From Lepraria neglecta (lineage: Eukaryota > Ascomycota > Lecanoromycetes > Lecanorales > Stereocaulaceae), in NCBI GenBank assembly GCA_033220425.1, contig CM065646.1, positions 2,859,501 to 2,923,500 of the forward strand: 64,000 bases of DNA, read 5' to 3'. This document shows positions 44,530 through 56,199 of the stretch, one piece after another; position 1 is the first letter of the stretch, and each line of letters opens with the position of its first letter. Under the pieces are notes generated by a model. It searched no databases. It saw only the letters and a program-made list of their open reading frames with translations, and was not told the origin of the DNA. A program made the position numbers and the translations under genes.

Positions 44530-44711
44530 AGGATGGGAAGGAAGAGAAGGATTTGAGAGTTTGGTTCGAATTCCCGAGCAGAAGGATACCGGATCGACGA
44601 TTCCTAGTAACCGAGTGCGACTTGCATATATCTCCAGAGGCGTGGAGGGCGATTACGATGAATATGACTAATGAGGACGACTACATGTTTCAGCAGGTAG
44701 CGATGATGTGA
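44526..44711 (+). other. possible alternative 3' exon of the protease-like gene
   Basis: The frame encodes KDLRVWFEFPSRRIPDRRFL, VTECDLHISPEAWRAI and ends at TGA 44709-44711. It has strong protein character and no ATG of its own in good context. It is out of frame with the upstream stop at 44527. An intron from a GTGTTC donor at about 44427 to an AG near 44509 could join it, but neither site is strong. Confidence 0.4.
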
Positions 44712-46353
44712 TTTACGTTTTACTTACTACAATTTAGTACTACTCTTTGATAGCCTCTTATCTTCTGTATCTTCTATGCGCTTGACGTACGCTGGTTATA
44801 TGCTGAAGACGAATTTTCTTGTATGAGGATAACGAAAATGAAACGCTATGAATGAGACACGATTTGTTGTTTCGGTCTGCCTTGTATGAGGATGAGTATG
44901 TGCTATTAGCTTTACGCGGTGGGATCAGAACGGCTTGTCAATATGTGACTATATTAATATCTCCGTTCGGAGTCTGACCGTTCTGTTCTCGCAACAAAAG
45001 CAAAAATCTTGGCCTCAAGATTTTCAATCTCGGCGTTCAGATTTCGATGCCTCCTAGATAGCCGTGTAATTACTGGCGTGATATGGAAATGGTCGGATCG
45101 TCGCTAAGTATATACTTCATTGCAATCTTGTGCTTTGCTTTTCCACTTGCGGCGGCACCAGCCTTCTCTGCTGGACTAGCTGTATCGGAGGTACGCGCTC
45201 GCCCGGGAAAGAGCTCATTTCAGCGCGAAGTCTAGGGAACAAGCGAGTATACTCCTCCTAGACGCCACCCATGCCGTCCCTAGTGGCCTCAATCAAGGAT
45301 GTGCGTCAGCTTCAACACTTCCCGTTTTGGGACTACGTCCGATCTTCAAGGGCCAGAGAGAAGAACGCAAAATGGAGGCACACAACAGCTTCAAAAAAAT
45401 TAGCAAGTGGTACAAGGGGTCATGCAAGGCTAGCTCGATAGTTTTGAAAGCGAGTGCTGACAAAGATTAATGAAAACCATACTCAAAAGGGATGGTAGCC
45501 ACATGGTCAGGGAGTAGCAGACAATCTCGACAGTTCCAGCGTTCCTTATTTCGGCTATCAGAGATCATCACCAGAGGGCTGCGTAATAAGGTTTAAGGGT
45601 CAGCGAGTGGCAGAAAGATGCCTTGGTAACTGTTGCAATCCGTTGCTTGATTGCTTTCTATACGATTCCAGAAGCCTGTTGCTAGCCGTTCTTTGTCTGT
45701 TTTGGCTATATATAGGGCCCTTGGTGCCCCCATTAGCTAGATATCCTTCCCAGCCTATTGCCACATTGCAACAGTAACACCGGTTATTCGCTGAATACCT
45801 GTGAGGAGGGCCAAAGAGACTCCAAACCATCGTCATTTTCATTCATATTAGGTTTTATCTAGTTTTCTTGCTAGTGTAGTCCTCCATGATCTTAGTAAGT
45901 AGTATGGGGTGTCAAGGATCTGTGTACATTACTACGATAGCTGATGTATCACTTTGCTGGTATGTGCCTTCATAATACTCAATCACAGTCCACATAGACC
46001 AGTCCTGAATTTTCCCCAAATACATCTCAGTGTCTTTCAGCAATTCAGAGAAATATTCCAACAATGCAGTCATGTCATGGTTCCCAATGAAAGGAGTACC
46101 CCCTACTATCCTTTCCCGAATAGCTGTTCAACCCAGTTTTTTATAGACCAAAACCTAATCAATCAATCTAGAAAACACCCCTCATCCTCGTCCTTTTCCT
46201 CCAAAGTCCACTACCCACATTGCTTCAATACCTGCGCGTGCTGCACCAAAGCCATCTTCAATCTAACACTGCTTCTCTTAGATAATACTAAAACACCCAA
46301 CCAAAGAGAGCTATATAGTAGAAATCCTCGCTTACAGACCCCCTCGCTCATCA
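44712..46353. other. 1.6 kb without a supported gene
   Basis: The 3' flanks of two convergent genes meet here. No family is recognised on either strand; the open frame at 45954-46382 is low-complexity and not gene-like. Confidence 0.45.
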
Positions 46354-48175
46354 TCAGCATCGGAATCCAACCCCACTATTAGCGGCCAAGCTTGAACCGT
46401 CCAGCCCATCCTCTGCACAGGGGACATTATCAAAACTTTCATCTCCAGTGACGATAGCGCTGTCATTCATCAGCTCAGTCTCTCTGGCTTCGGATTCACC
46501 ATCGCCTCCAACAGTCGCACATTGCTTCTCTTTATGCTCAAGCAGCAGCTGAACGAGAGATTCATCCCCGTGCTTCCTTGCATAACCCACAGCGGACTTG
46601 CCCTCGCCATCCACAGCATCAACATCCACATCCACCCCAGCGCCCAACAACACCTTCGCCAACTCGGGGCGACCACTGGCAGCGGCATACGACACGACCG
46701 TACGCCGGTTACCATCTTTACTATCCACCTCCGCGCCCGCAGCCAGCAAGGCCTTCATGATTTTCTTATGTTCGAAAGCCATACTCATTTTCAGAATCAT
46801 TGCCCCGTTAACATCCTGCGAATGCCTCAACGTCGTCCCAAGCACCCCTCCGCCGCCCACGAAAGTAGAGTCCTGCCCTCCTCGCTCGGCGCATTCGGGT
46901 TCGCGCCCTTTGCCAGGAGTAGCTTCGCGCACCCACTGTGGCTGCGCTGCGCGGCCAAGATGAGAGGGCTCCCCCCTTTGCTGTCCGGTGCTTCAGTGGA
47001 AACGTTCGCGGCTAGAAGAATTTCGACGGAAGCGTCTTGGCCGCGGCGTAAAGCCCACCCGAGAGCTGTGCAGCCTCCTTTGCACTGTTTTTCCGGGTCG
47101 GCGTTAGCGGAGAGGAGGGCGGCCCAGAGGAATGGCGTCATTTTGTCGCCGTCGGTGGTTTCGATGGAGGCGTTGGCGGCGAGGAGGATGTTCACGGTAC
47201 TGGTGTGGTCTAAGTTCATCACTGCCGCTGCGAGGGGTGTGGTTCCGCTGTTGTCGGGTAAGTCGAGGATTGCGTTGGCGGCAAGGAGCAGACGGACTAT
47301 GTCGTCGTAGCCTTGTTTAGCAGCTAGCCACAGGGGCGTGCAGCCGCAGGAGGTTTGATTGTTGAGTAGAATTTTGGTTTCGAGTAGGGCCTGCACGATG
47401 CTGGGGAGGTGGAGGATGGAGGCCGGAGGTCTGTTTTGCGGGAATTTGGCTGTATCCCGCGAGGCGTAATGCTGGGATTGTGGATGCCTGTGTGCAGCAT
47501 GCGACCTTGGTCTTGTCTTTTAGGAAGCGCAAAGTCTGCTCTTTGAGGGAACCTTCGTCAACGGCCTCACGGAAGTGATGGGCCCAGTACCTTGAGGCGT
47601 ACGCGAAGGTCTTAGCCCTGAAAAGAGACTCCAGTTGTTTGTCGGAAGAACCGTATCCGCAGCCGAAGACATCGATGACTTATGTATTTCACTGGTGCAT
47701 TCAACATTAGTCTGCGAAAGGCTCTTGAATCCTGGGGCAAAAGAAGGAGGACTTTACCGCGAGGCGATTTGAAACGATCTGGAAAATCCCAGTAGACATT
47801 TCTCTTGTCTTTCCACGAACGATCTCTTCTCCTCGCGTCGAAAAATTCAACCCACACGTCTTAGAAGATGATTCCCGCCAACAGGACTAGAAGCCTCTCT
47901 GAGCTGCTGGCGGACCTCTGCCACTTCTGCATCACAATTTTGCAGCTGCAGCCAAAGCCTGCTTCGATCCTCCGTGCTTCCTGTATACTTCAAGGTGCTC
48001 AGAGAGCGCGAAAACTCGGCCGTCTGGGTATGAAGCGTGTCAAGCTGTGTCAAAGTCACCTCTGCCTCGTTCGCGGCGTGCTGGAAACTATTCCGTTCTT
48101 TCTTGAGGGACTGGCATAATTGGAAAGTCAAACTTACTGCCCCAGGACAATCCCTAAGACGGCCAAGGCATCCAT
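46354..48175 (-). pseudogene. decayed NLR-like/ankyrin-repeat gene, central domain missing
   Basis: The minus strand carries, in order, a start-like MDALAVLGIVLG (48175), then out of frame TFQLCQSLKKERNSFQHAAN and RSRLWLQLQNCDAEVAEVRQ (an N-terminal helical domain seen in fungal NACHT/ankyrin proteins), a linker like that preceding ankyrin repeats (ASRYWAHHFREAVDEGSLKE, near 47580), and about eight ankyrin units (TPLWLAAKQGYDDIVRLLLA, TPLAAAV, TALGWALRRG, SPLILAAQRSHSGCAKLLLA, then KIMKALLAAGAEVD and VVSYAAASGRPELAKVLLGA in a second frame). The NACHT ATPase domain is absent. At least two frame changes are evident: one base is missing after the GGGG at about 48139, and the ankyrin frame changes near 46850. 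Fungal NLRs mediate non-self recognition and cell death; this one appears defunct. Confidence 0.75.
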
Positions 48176-48881
48176 CGCGAAAGCAGCTGAGACGGGATGG
48201 AAAGGGGAGTAAAAGGCGGGAGGAGGAACAAGAAGCCTATCATCCTCGAACAGGCGCAACCCGAATATTTATGAAGCTCATCAACGAAACCAAACGCATT
48301 TCACCAAGCAAACAAAGATCGATCGAGGTCACAGCCGGGTGAAATTCTGCCCAATGGCAGGCTGTACACTGCTTACTACCCCACCCCTCAACAGGCAGGG
48401 GCTGTGTAAGCCGATTGGAGGCAAGCCACGTGCACGTCTCCACACCTTCATACGTCCACACACCTCCATCTCGCCTTCAAGGTCCTCGGCGAGGCTGGCA
48501 CGGTTCTTGTGATTGACGGCATGTGATGGAACACAGCCACCAGCTTCTCAAGTTTGCCTTCGTAATCAGCTCGTACTTGCTTGAAAACCGATGGTCCCTC
48601 GGTCGGAGCAAAAGCAACGGGTCGGCGCGGGGCGCTGTCAACCCCACTCTAGCGCGCAGTCCATTAGGGACCAATGCCGTAAATCCTTTAAACCAAAAAT
48701 CCATTTAACCTCGGTTCCACAAAACAAATTCTTAATCCATGGTATATATTCAGAATCCTCGGGTTTTAGAGTCCGTTTTTACGATTCTAACGCCGTTCTA
48801 GTTACCTTATTTAAATCGGAGTTAGAATGCTAAAGTTATGAATGAAAATGTAATTAAGGTGTATTTTACGCTGAGTATGCC
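48176..48881. other. intergenic, nothing recognised
   Basis: Upstream of the NLR-like relic. No gene is supported. Confidence 0.4.
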
Positions 48882-49030
48882 CCTAAGTCTGTACCCGAGA
48901 CAGCCCCCAAGTATATACCCAGAACAGCCCCTAAGCAAGCTCCTAAAGTCCCCCCTATACTTGTGCCCGGAGCAACTTCTGAACATAAGCCCGGAGGAGG
49001 CCCCCTAAGTACGTACCCGGAGTAGCTCCA
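48882..49030. repeat. short minisatellite, unit about 24-27 bp, six units
   Basis: Units of the type CCCCCTAAGTATATACCCGG followed by AACAG recur at about 24-27 base spacing from 48882 to 49030. The minus strand keeps an open frame of Gly/Ala/Leu-rich repeats across it, but nothing suggests a real protein. Confidence 0.65.
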
Positions 49031-49261
49031 ATGCAGTGCATAGCTTAAACACAACGAGCCACTCTAGCACCTAGCCTTTCTGAAAAAGCCAGTTGCCAAA
49101 GACAATCGAAGACTTTGAAGTCACGAACCTGCCACTCGCGACTCATCAGACGTGACTCGATGCTGTTTTCTCATCGGAGAGAGCCAAGCTTGGAGTATAC
49201 CGAGCTAGATAGGAGCTGACAGCCTACTATATGAGAGCCTATGGGCCCCGCCCGTGAGAGA
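49031..49261. other. flank before the retroelement block
   Basis: Last stretch of normal base composition before the TA-rich region. No gene is seen. Confidence 0.4.
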
Positions 49262-52200
49262 TTTGATTGATTGATTGATTCATAAGACCCCGGTTCACCC
49301 TCCTAGGGGCGAACTATGCGCTCGTTATGTAATCTATCTAACTACGACTCGGCTAATCAGACCTCGCCGCCGTCTCAATCATCGTATTGCTTCCCTGTGG
49401 CCCAGTGGCATAGCTTGTTCTACGCTCCAGTCCCTTTTTTGTGCTCGTATCGTTCTTATTAACATCTGCCCCCGCGATCCAGTCGTTTTGATCCTCGTCT
49501 AGGGTCTTATACTGCCCTAAAAGCCCTGTTTACCTCATGAAAATAGCTGCTTTTACTGTATAGTCGGTTAGTAAGACCTTATGGCTGAGGTGTGCTTTCT
49601 GCAGCTCCTCCCGCTCCTTTTTCCAGAACTTCCTCCTCTTACTATTATACAGTCTATATATAGTAAGTATATAATTGGCTGTCTAGAGTCCGTTTTTGCA
49701 ATCGTATTACTCCTCCTCTACCCCTAGTACCTATCTACTATATAGAAATCTTCTAAGCCCTATCTTTTCTATTCTTATTTAAATAATTAATAAGCTTATC
49801 AACTTTTTAAGGCCTTTATACATCCTAATAATCCTAGGGGTCGGTACTAGTTAGATAATCCTAAGCGACCTTCCTTTAGTCTCCTTGGCCCAGTCCGTTA
49901 CCTATTTATTTTACGTATCTTTTTTGATTTCTTTCTTTATAGCCGCTATTAATCTCTTAGAATAAATTAATAGCTTTGCTATATAGTCTATATCTTCTTT
50001 AATGATCCTTGCTCGGTATTTATATTATCTCTATCCTATAGTATACTTTATAGCTTTATTAGCTGCTTTATTCCCTATAAAACCCCGATATACTAGTATC
50101 TAGTATATTACTAGCTCGTATCCTTCCGCTCGGACGTGGTTAATAAGTTTTACTATATCTCTGATTATTATTTGGCCTGATATATATCCTAGTTTCTATA
50201 TTATAGTAATCGCAGCCTGGTTATCGATAAAGATATATACTTCCTAGCTTGCCGTTCTTTTAAGTACTATTATTAATAGGGCGAGAAAAATTTCGTATAG
50301 CTCTACTAAATAGACTATATACTAGCTATCTTTCCCTATATACGCCTTAGCTCTACCTAGCTACGGTAAGACTATAGCCGAGCCTATTTTCTTATTAATC
50401 CTACTCCTATCTATAAATATAGTTATATATCCCTTTTTCTCTATATTTCGTACCTAATTTATAGCTTCGTCCCTTAAGAGTATACTAGTTCTAGGGGGTT
50501 CCTAATCTGGTAGTACGCTATACGGGTATATAGTCTCTATTTCTTTTACCGGTCTGTACCTGGTTTCAAATATTCGAGTTAGTATTTCTAAAGGGCTGGT
50601 TTTCCTTGTTTTAGAGGTTCTTTTCCTCTTACTAAGTATCTATCTCGGGTAGATTATATCTTCGTACACCGGGCCTATAGCTATCCTTAGAGTTAATTCT
50701 ATTACTAGTTTCTCTAGGGTAAACTTTATAGGTAGTAGGTACGCTTTAATATTTAAAGCTACCTGTAATATAGCTCTAAAGGCCCCTATGATATATCGTG
50801 CCGCTCTTATTTATATATTTTCTAGTATACTTAGTATACTCCTATTATAGCCTTTATATCCTTCTAGAATATACTATACTAATAATCTATATATAATTTA
50901 TAGAAGTACTATCGCCTTATAGATTTTTCTTAAACTAATATAATTACCCCCCTAGATCGATCCTGAAATCCTTACTAAAGCCCCTATATTCTTTACTACT
51001 CTGGCTTTAAGGCCTTCTACTTATTCCTTCTAGCGGAGCTTTTCGTCGATTATAAGACCCAGATACTTAACTATTAATTTAGGACTAATTATCTAGCCTA
51101 GCAGATATATCTATTATATCTTATTGAATTTATTCTTCCTTATAAGATAAATAAGCTAATATTTAGCTAGGGCGAACTCTAATCTATAAGTACGGGCCTA
51201 AGGTATATAAATTTCTTTATAAACTCTCTCTAGGTTATTATAGTTAATAGCTATATTACGGCCTATAGTAAGTAGTCCCACGTCGTCTATAAAACCTATA
51301 CTAACTATATTAAGCTCTTCTCTTTTCTAATATAGCTTAAGTAGTTCGGTATTATAGAATAGAAAAAGGATTAGCGACAACGGTAATCCTTATAGTATTC
51401 CGACTGAGATAGCTAAGGATTCTATAGTATACTTATTTATTTTAACCGCCGTTATTCGTATATATAGAAAACTTAAAACCCATTTGACTATCTTATCGTC
51501 TATTCTTCGTTTCTTAAGATCGTAGAGTAATCTCCTATATAATACTTTATCGTATACTCCCGAGATATCTAGTAGTAATATCGTTGCTACCTCGTTTTTA
51601 TTCTAGGCCGTATAGATTCTCTTAATTAGATAGTATATCCCGTGTTCTATAGATCGGCCTTTTCTTCCCCCTATATAAGTAGCTAGTAGTAGCTAGAATG
51701 TTTCGGCTAGATATACTATCCTTTTAGCGATGATGAATTCCAGCGCCTTTCCGATCGTATTTAATAGCGCTATTGGTTAGTATACTTTAGGGGCCGAGTA
51801 GTCGTCTTTCCCTAGTTTTCTGAGTATGATTATTACTAAGTCCCTAAAATGCTTTAGGTAGTATCTATTCTATAGGTAGTCGTTGAAAATTCGATCTAGT
51901 ATAGGGATAATATTATCGATAACCTTTTTAAGGATTATATTCGGTATACCGTCTCCTCCTAGAGCTTTTTTGGGTAGTACTTACTAGATTACTCTAGTGA
52001 TTTCTCCTCTTTTAATCTTCCCTAGACGGTAAGGGGGGTTATAAGCGGTATTACTTATATTATCTAGATCTACCTGGACCGGTAGTGGAAAAAAGGCCTT
52101 TATTAGTAGCTTTACTTTGTCTTCGGGGCTATTAATTATAGTATCGCCTTCTCTAAGGGCCGGTAGACACGATTATCTAGGTATTGAGTCTCTTGACTAT

Positions 52201-54072
52201 TTAGTCTTTTTCTATATATCTTAGGGGGACTTATATACTTCTGCTACGAATACCCGAAACGATTTCTTCATCGCTTTCTTAATCAGGTTAGTTTTATAGT
52301 TCCTAGCGATTCTGAAAACCTCCTATACTTCTTCCGTTCTGGCTCGGCGCCATATCCTTTTAAGCTATTTACAACGTATCTAAGCTTCTTTACACTCCTC
52401 CGTAAAGCCTAGTCTAGATCGTAGCGAGATATATAGCTCTAGAGTAGAGTAATCAACCGCTGTTTGTATCGATTTAACTAGGTTATCGATCAATTCGTCC
52501 GTCTAATCATTTATTAAAGGGCTGGTTCCTCGCGACTAGCTAATATTTTGAATAGGTCCAGATAAGTCTATTTCCTCTTGTAGCTTCTCGATTAGGGCCT
52601 CGGTATTAGTTTTATTCCAGTTTCTTCGCTTTATCGCGGCCTTCTAGATAGTTATTAGATCGAAGATTGATATAATTGGATTATAATCCGAATAGCAATC
52701 TATAGCTTCGTCTATTCCGTATTAAATCATCCCTTGTTCAAGGCCCGGTATTACGTATATAAGATTAATCGTTATTTTATAGTTTTCTTCGTATATAATA
52801 GTTCCTCTTGGTAGTAGCTACTCCATCGCGTAGCTTTCCATAAGTATGATAAGGTTTTCGGCTTCTATATCTATTTTGGCTTCCGTTCTACCCTATACTA
52901 GGTGGTATAGATTAAAGTCCCCTAGGGCTATATGCTCGCCGTTTATATATTTCTCTATAGCCTATAAGAGAAGTAGGAGGGTAGTTATTTTCGTGTTTAG
53001 ATTCGGGTTATAGGTATTATAGATATAGACCGTTCTCCCCTCTCCCGTTTTTATATATAGTATAATTAGGTCCTTAGAGTAGATCGTAGTATACTATAAA
53101 GCGAGCGCCGTCGTTTTTTGTATATAGTAGTAGACTCTCGTTTCCTTATAGTTAGGGTATATTAGATAAAAGTCATCTTTATTAGGGTAATAGGTGTAAT
53201 TAATTTCTTTATTCCTCTATAGTTCCTAAATAGCAATTATATCGTAGTTATTAGTATTTTCTTTTATAAAAAGAGATATTATAACCTCTCTTGATTTCCT
53301 CGTATTATATTATAGAATAGTTAGCTATTCGGCCCGTTCTACTATTAACTAAGTTAGCTATTAGCGGTATCTATATTTATATCCTCTTGGCTATTATCTT
53401 CTTCTCCTAAGTCGCCTCCTCTTCTTTTCTTACTATTGCCTATATTGATAGTCTTAATTCTTCTAGTATTACTATCCCTCTTAGCCAGAGCTTCTTTCTA
53501 GGAACTATCGTTTCTAATTAGCGTTTAAGATCTCGTTCCTATTCTTATAGGGGGTTATAGTACTATACTATTACTATTCGCTCTCGGACGACGTTTTAGG
53601 GTAGTTTTTGCTTCTAGAATTAGTCTAGTACTCTATAGGCCCCCTCTTATAGATAAGCCGCCTCCTCGACCCCGGGTTATAGCGCTTAGTCCTCCCTTAG
53701 AGGTGTTGTTCTTAGTATAAGTTACTCTTTCCTATTCGGGTGTCTAACTTATAGTTTGTATCGAGGCCTTACTAATTTTATAAAAAGCTAGGGTACTAAG
53801 TCTCGCTGCTCTTATCCTTTCGATTTCCGACTTCTTTTTAATATATAACTTGTCCTACGCTTCGTAGGACCCTCTACACACGGTATATTTAATAGGTTTG
53901 TCCTTAGGACATTCCCTATAGTTATATACTTCTATATATCTTCCGCATATTTCTTTATTAGGGCACGATATTAATAAGTAACTATATTACCAGTATACGA
54001 AGCATTGCTTCGATCTATATACACGGTTATATACTATATATCGGTACATTACATTACCAATTACTAGACCTT
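49262..54072 (-). mobile_element. Tad-like LINE (non-LTR retrotransposon), degraded and 5'-interrupted
   Basis: Read on the minus strand. At 54030-53860 there are two CCHC-like zinc knuckles of ORF1 (CPNKEICGRYIEVYNYREC). At about 52930-52905 the endonuclease motif ALGDFN is found, at about 51975 a reverse-transcriptase segment ALGGDGIPN, and at about 51395-51280 the GLPLSLILFLFYN and FIDDV catalytic motifs. RNase H follows at about 50430-50150 (FIDNQAA), and a C-terminal RTGLLGQYKTL near 49520. The 3' end carries a (AATC)n tail (GATT runs at 49262-49278). Very many in-frame stops and extreme TpA content indicate RIP. The 5' end is cut off inside ORF1 by an LTR-like sequence starting TGTTACGACCC at about 54073. 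Confidence 0.85.
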
Positions 54073-55080
54073 TGTTACGACCCACGTCTAATCGTTTACC
54101 TAACGGTGCGATAACTAGGTATAGGTGGCGTGTGTCTTATGCTTCTGTGGGAGAGGAGTTACTCAGGTAGAATGGCAGTCTTTGTGGTAGTAGGTAGTCA
54201 ATGCGTTCTATATTGATAACTAGTAAAGTATAGTGCAAGGAGTACCAGGAAGATTAACCAAGTTGAACACGCTATTCCAAACAGTAGGCAAAGCCCCGTA
54301 TATATAGACATAAGAAATCCTGCCAAGCACTTCTTGATCGCTTGATCGCTTAGCGCTCCAGCGCTTATCATTCCTAATCGCTTAATCGCTCAGCGCTCCA
54401 GCGCTCATCGCTTTAGCTGCCTATCCTGTCTATAGTACCTTGTCCTACAGGACAGTCCTATTAGAACTAGTGGTTCTAATACTAGCCCCTCCTCCAGATT
54501 TCTCGTCCCGAGAAACCATCCATCCTTTATACCACCTCAACGTACTAAATAATCTAAGGACCCTGTCGTCCGTCGTACCGAGCTCTCTAAGGAACTCCTA
54601 GAAACTATTATACGTCCTTATAATAATTGCACCCGTCTAGGTAGGTAGTGTTTAGTAGGGTCCAATTCCGATCGTTGTTCCGCCTGTGTAGCCGGTGGTA
54701 AAAAGTGTGACCTTGTGGTGTCACCCCTTGAAATACGCCGTATAGAAAATGCGCGAAAGAAAGTTCGCACCGAGATTCGTGAGATAGTTACTAAGCTCGC
54801 ACGTTTATAAGCGGAGGAAGACCGTATTAAAGAGGAGAAAAAGAGACTTGTCGAAAGGGAGCTTCTAAATATTATAGAGCTGGAGGAGGATTAACGAGCC
54901 TCCTTAGCCGCTTTAGACAACCTTATATTCGACGTTAGCTCCGAGCGGTTCGATTTCCCCGACAGTTTGGAAGTCCCCGAGGGCTTCGATTAGTCCCCCC
55001 TTATCTCCGATAGAACTCTTATAGATATTCCCTACAATTCCCCGCAAGGTTCCTAAGAGGTTCCCAGGTACTTTCCGTTT
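54073..55080 (+). mobile_element. LTR-type sequence with leader and Cys-rich gag-like region, fragment
   Basis: Begins TGTTACGACCC, a start seen in fungal Ty3/Gypsy-type LTRs, directly against the interrupted LINE. The first 400 bases contain a local duplication around GCGCTCCAGCGCT (about 54350 and 54390). The following part has on the plus strand a Cys-rich and coiled-coil-like region (GKKCDLVVSPLEIRRIENAR) as in the leading gene of some fungal retroelements. Broken throughout, old. A matching second LTR was not found. Confidence 0.5.
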
Positions 55081-55084
55081 CGTT

Positions 55085-55790
55085 ATACCCTTTCTATTTA
55101 ACTAGATAGAACTAATTTCTTCTATCTAGGATCCTCTCGACCTTATATTCTGTTTCTTCCTTAACGTTATAATGAAACGTTTCTTAGAGTAGTATATTAG
55201 AGTCTACTAGCTCCAGAAGTGAGATATAGAATACTAGATATACTTTGGCGTCAGGTAGAAGCTCGAGTTTATAGTTAACGGCCCCCTTTACCTTCTTAAT
55301 CAAGAATAGTCCGACCTTAATATAATCTAGTTTCTTACTTAGTCTCGTTATCTTTATATTTTTTATTAGAAGGTATACTTTATCCCCCTCTTTAAGCTGA
55401 GGAATATTCTTTCTTTTACTATTAACCTGTCCCCTTAGCTTATTATTCGAGCTTTTAATCGTTATTTATATATCCTTATATAAACTCTTTAGCTCTTCTA
55501 CCTTAACTAAAGCCTTTTCTATATTAGGTCCTTCCCTAGGTTATAGAAATATATTCGTATTCTTTCTATAGTTAGTAAAGAACGGTATTAGACCTGTCGT
55601 ATCTAACCTTTTGTTATTATACGCTAGTTATACTATTAGAAGTAATAAAACCTAGTTATTGTTAGGGAGCCTTAGCGCCTTAAGCGCTTGGCATTCATGT
55701 ATTTTATTAATTCTAGCTTAGCGAGAACGAACAAGCTTTTTACTACCTATACTGCGTATAAGTGCCTTAACAATTAGTAGTAACGGTCTA
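55085..55790 (-). mobile_element. Ty3/Gypsy fossil fragment: integrase end and chromodomain side
   Basis: On the minus strand, parts of a Gypsy integrase C-terminal region (AYNN near 55620 and PFFTNYRKN near 55570) are followed by the SH3-like/chromodomain side near 55260-55100. Only the 3' part of the pol gene is present; it is flanked by plus-strand retroelement sequence, so it is a nested or rearranged piece. Broken in many places, RIP-like composition, old. Confidence 0.6.
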
Positions 55791-56199
55791 CAAAGCCTTG
55801 AAAGATACACCTAGCGATCTTTCTAGGCTCCGCCGAGTTATTAGTACTCTAGTAAACCTTAAGGGATTCGGGAGCTACCAGTCGCTTTCGCTCATCCAAC
55901 ACCTACCAGGCTCCAAAAGCCTAACTACCCCATCATTTATCCATTCGTCACTAAGGTACTTTACGTCACCAAGGTACTTTATATTCCCAAGATCTCAGAT
56001 CTCAGATCTCAGATCTCGATCTATACCGCCGCCAGTAGCGTCGGTAACACTATCACCGGAGGTTATCACCACAGCGTAACGACCCTACCATACCTACCCT
56101 ACACTAGCCCAGGAGGACCCTTATTTCAGAGAGTTCGGAGAAGGCAACACCTATAAGCATACAAAGAGTCAGAGTCTACACCCTAATACAAGCAATCCT
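55791..56199. other. spacer between retroelement pieces, with CAGATCT tandem
   Basis: Less TA-rich than its surroundings. AGATCTC repeats about four times near 55990-56020. It may be the long terminal repeat or leader of the next element, but no matching end at 63.1-63.4 kb was found. Confidence 0.35.

Noticed and set aside
44560-44600. GGTTCGAATTCC resembling a tRNA T-arm
   Set aside because: No acceptor or anticodon arm fits around it; it is part of a coding-like stretch (VWFEFP).
46522-47310. 262-codon plus-strand open frame across the ankyrin region
   Set aside because: Antisense of GC-rich ankyrin repeats, which commonly leave long open shadows; no motif of its own.
49275-49502. 75-codon open frame near the LINE tail
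   Set aside because: It lies in the 3' part of the LINE on the opposite strand; not a gene.
55798-56079. 93-codon open frame with Ser- and Pro-rich product
   Set aside because: Lies between retroelement pieces, contains a simple AGATCTC repeat and has no recognisable features.
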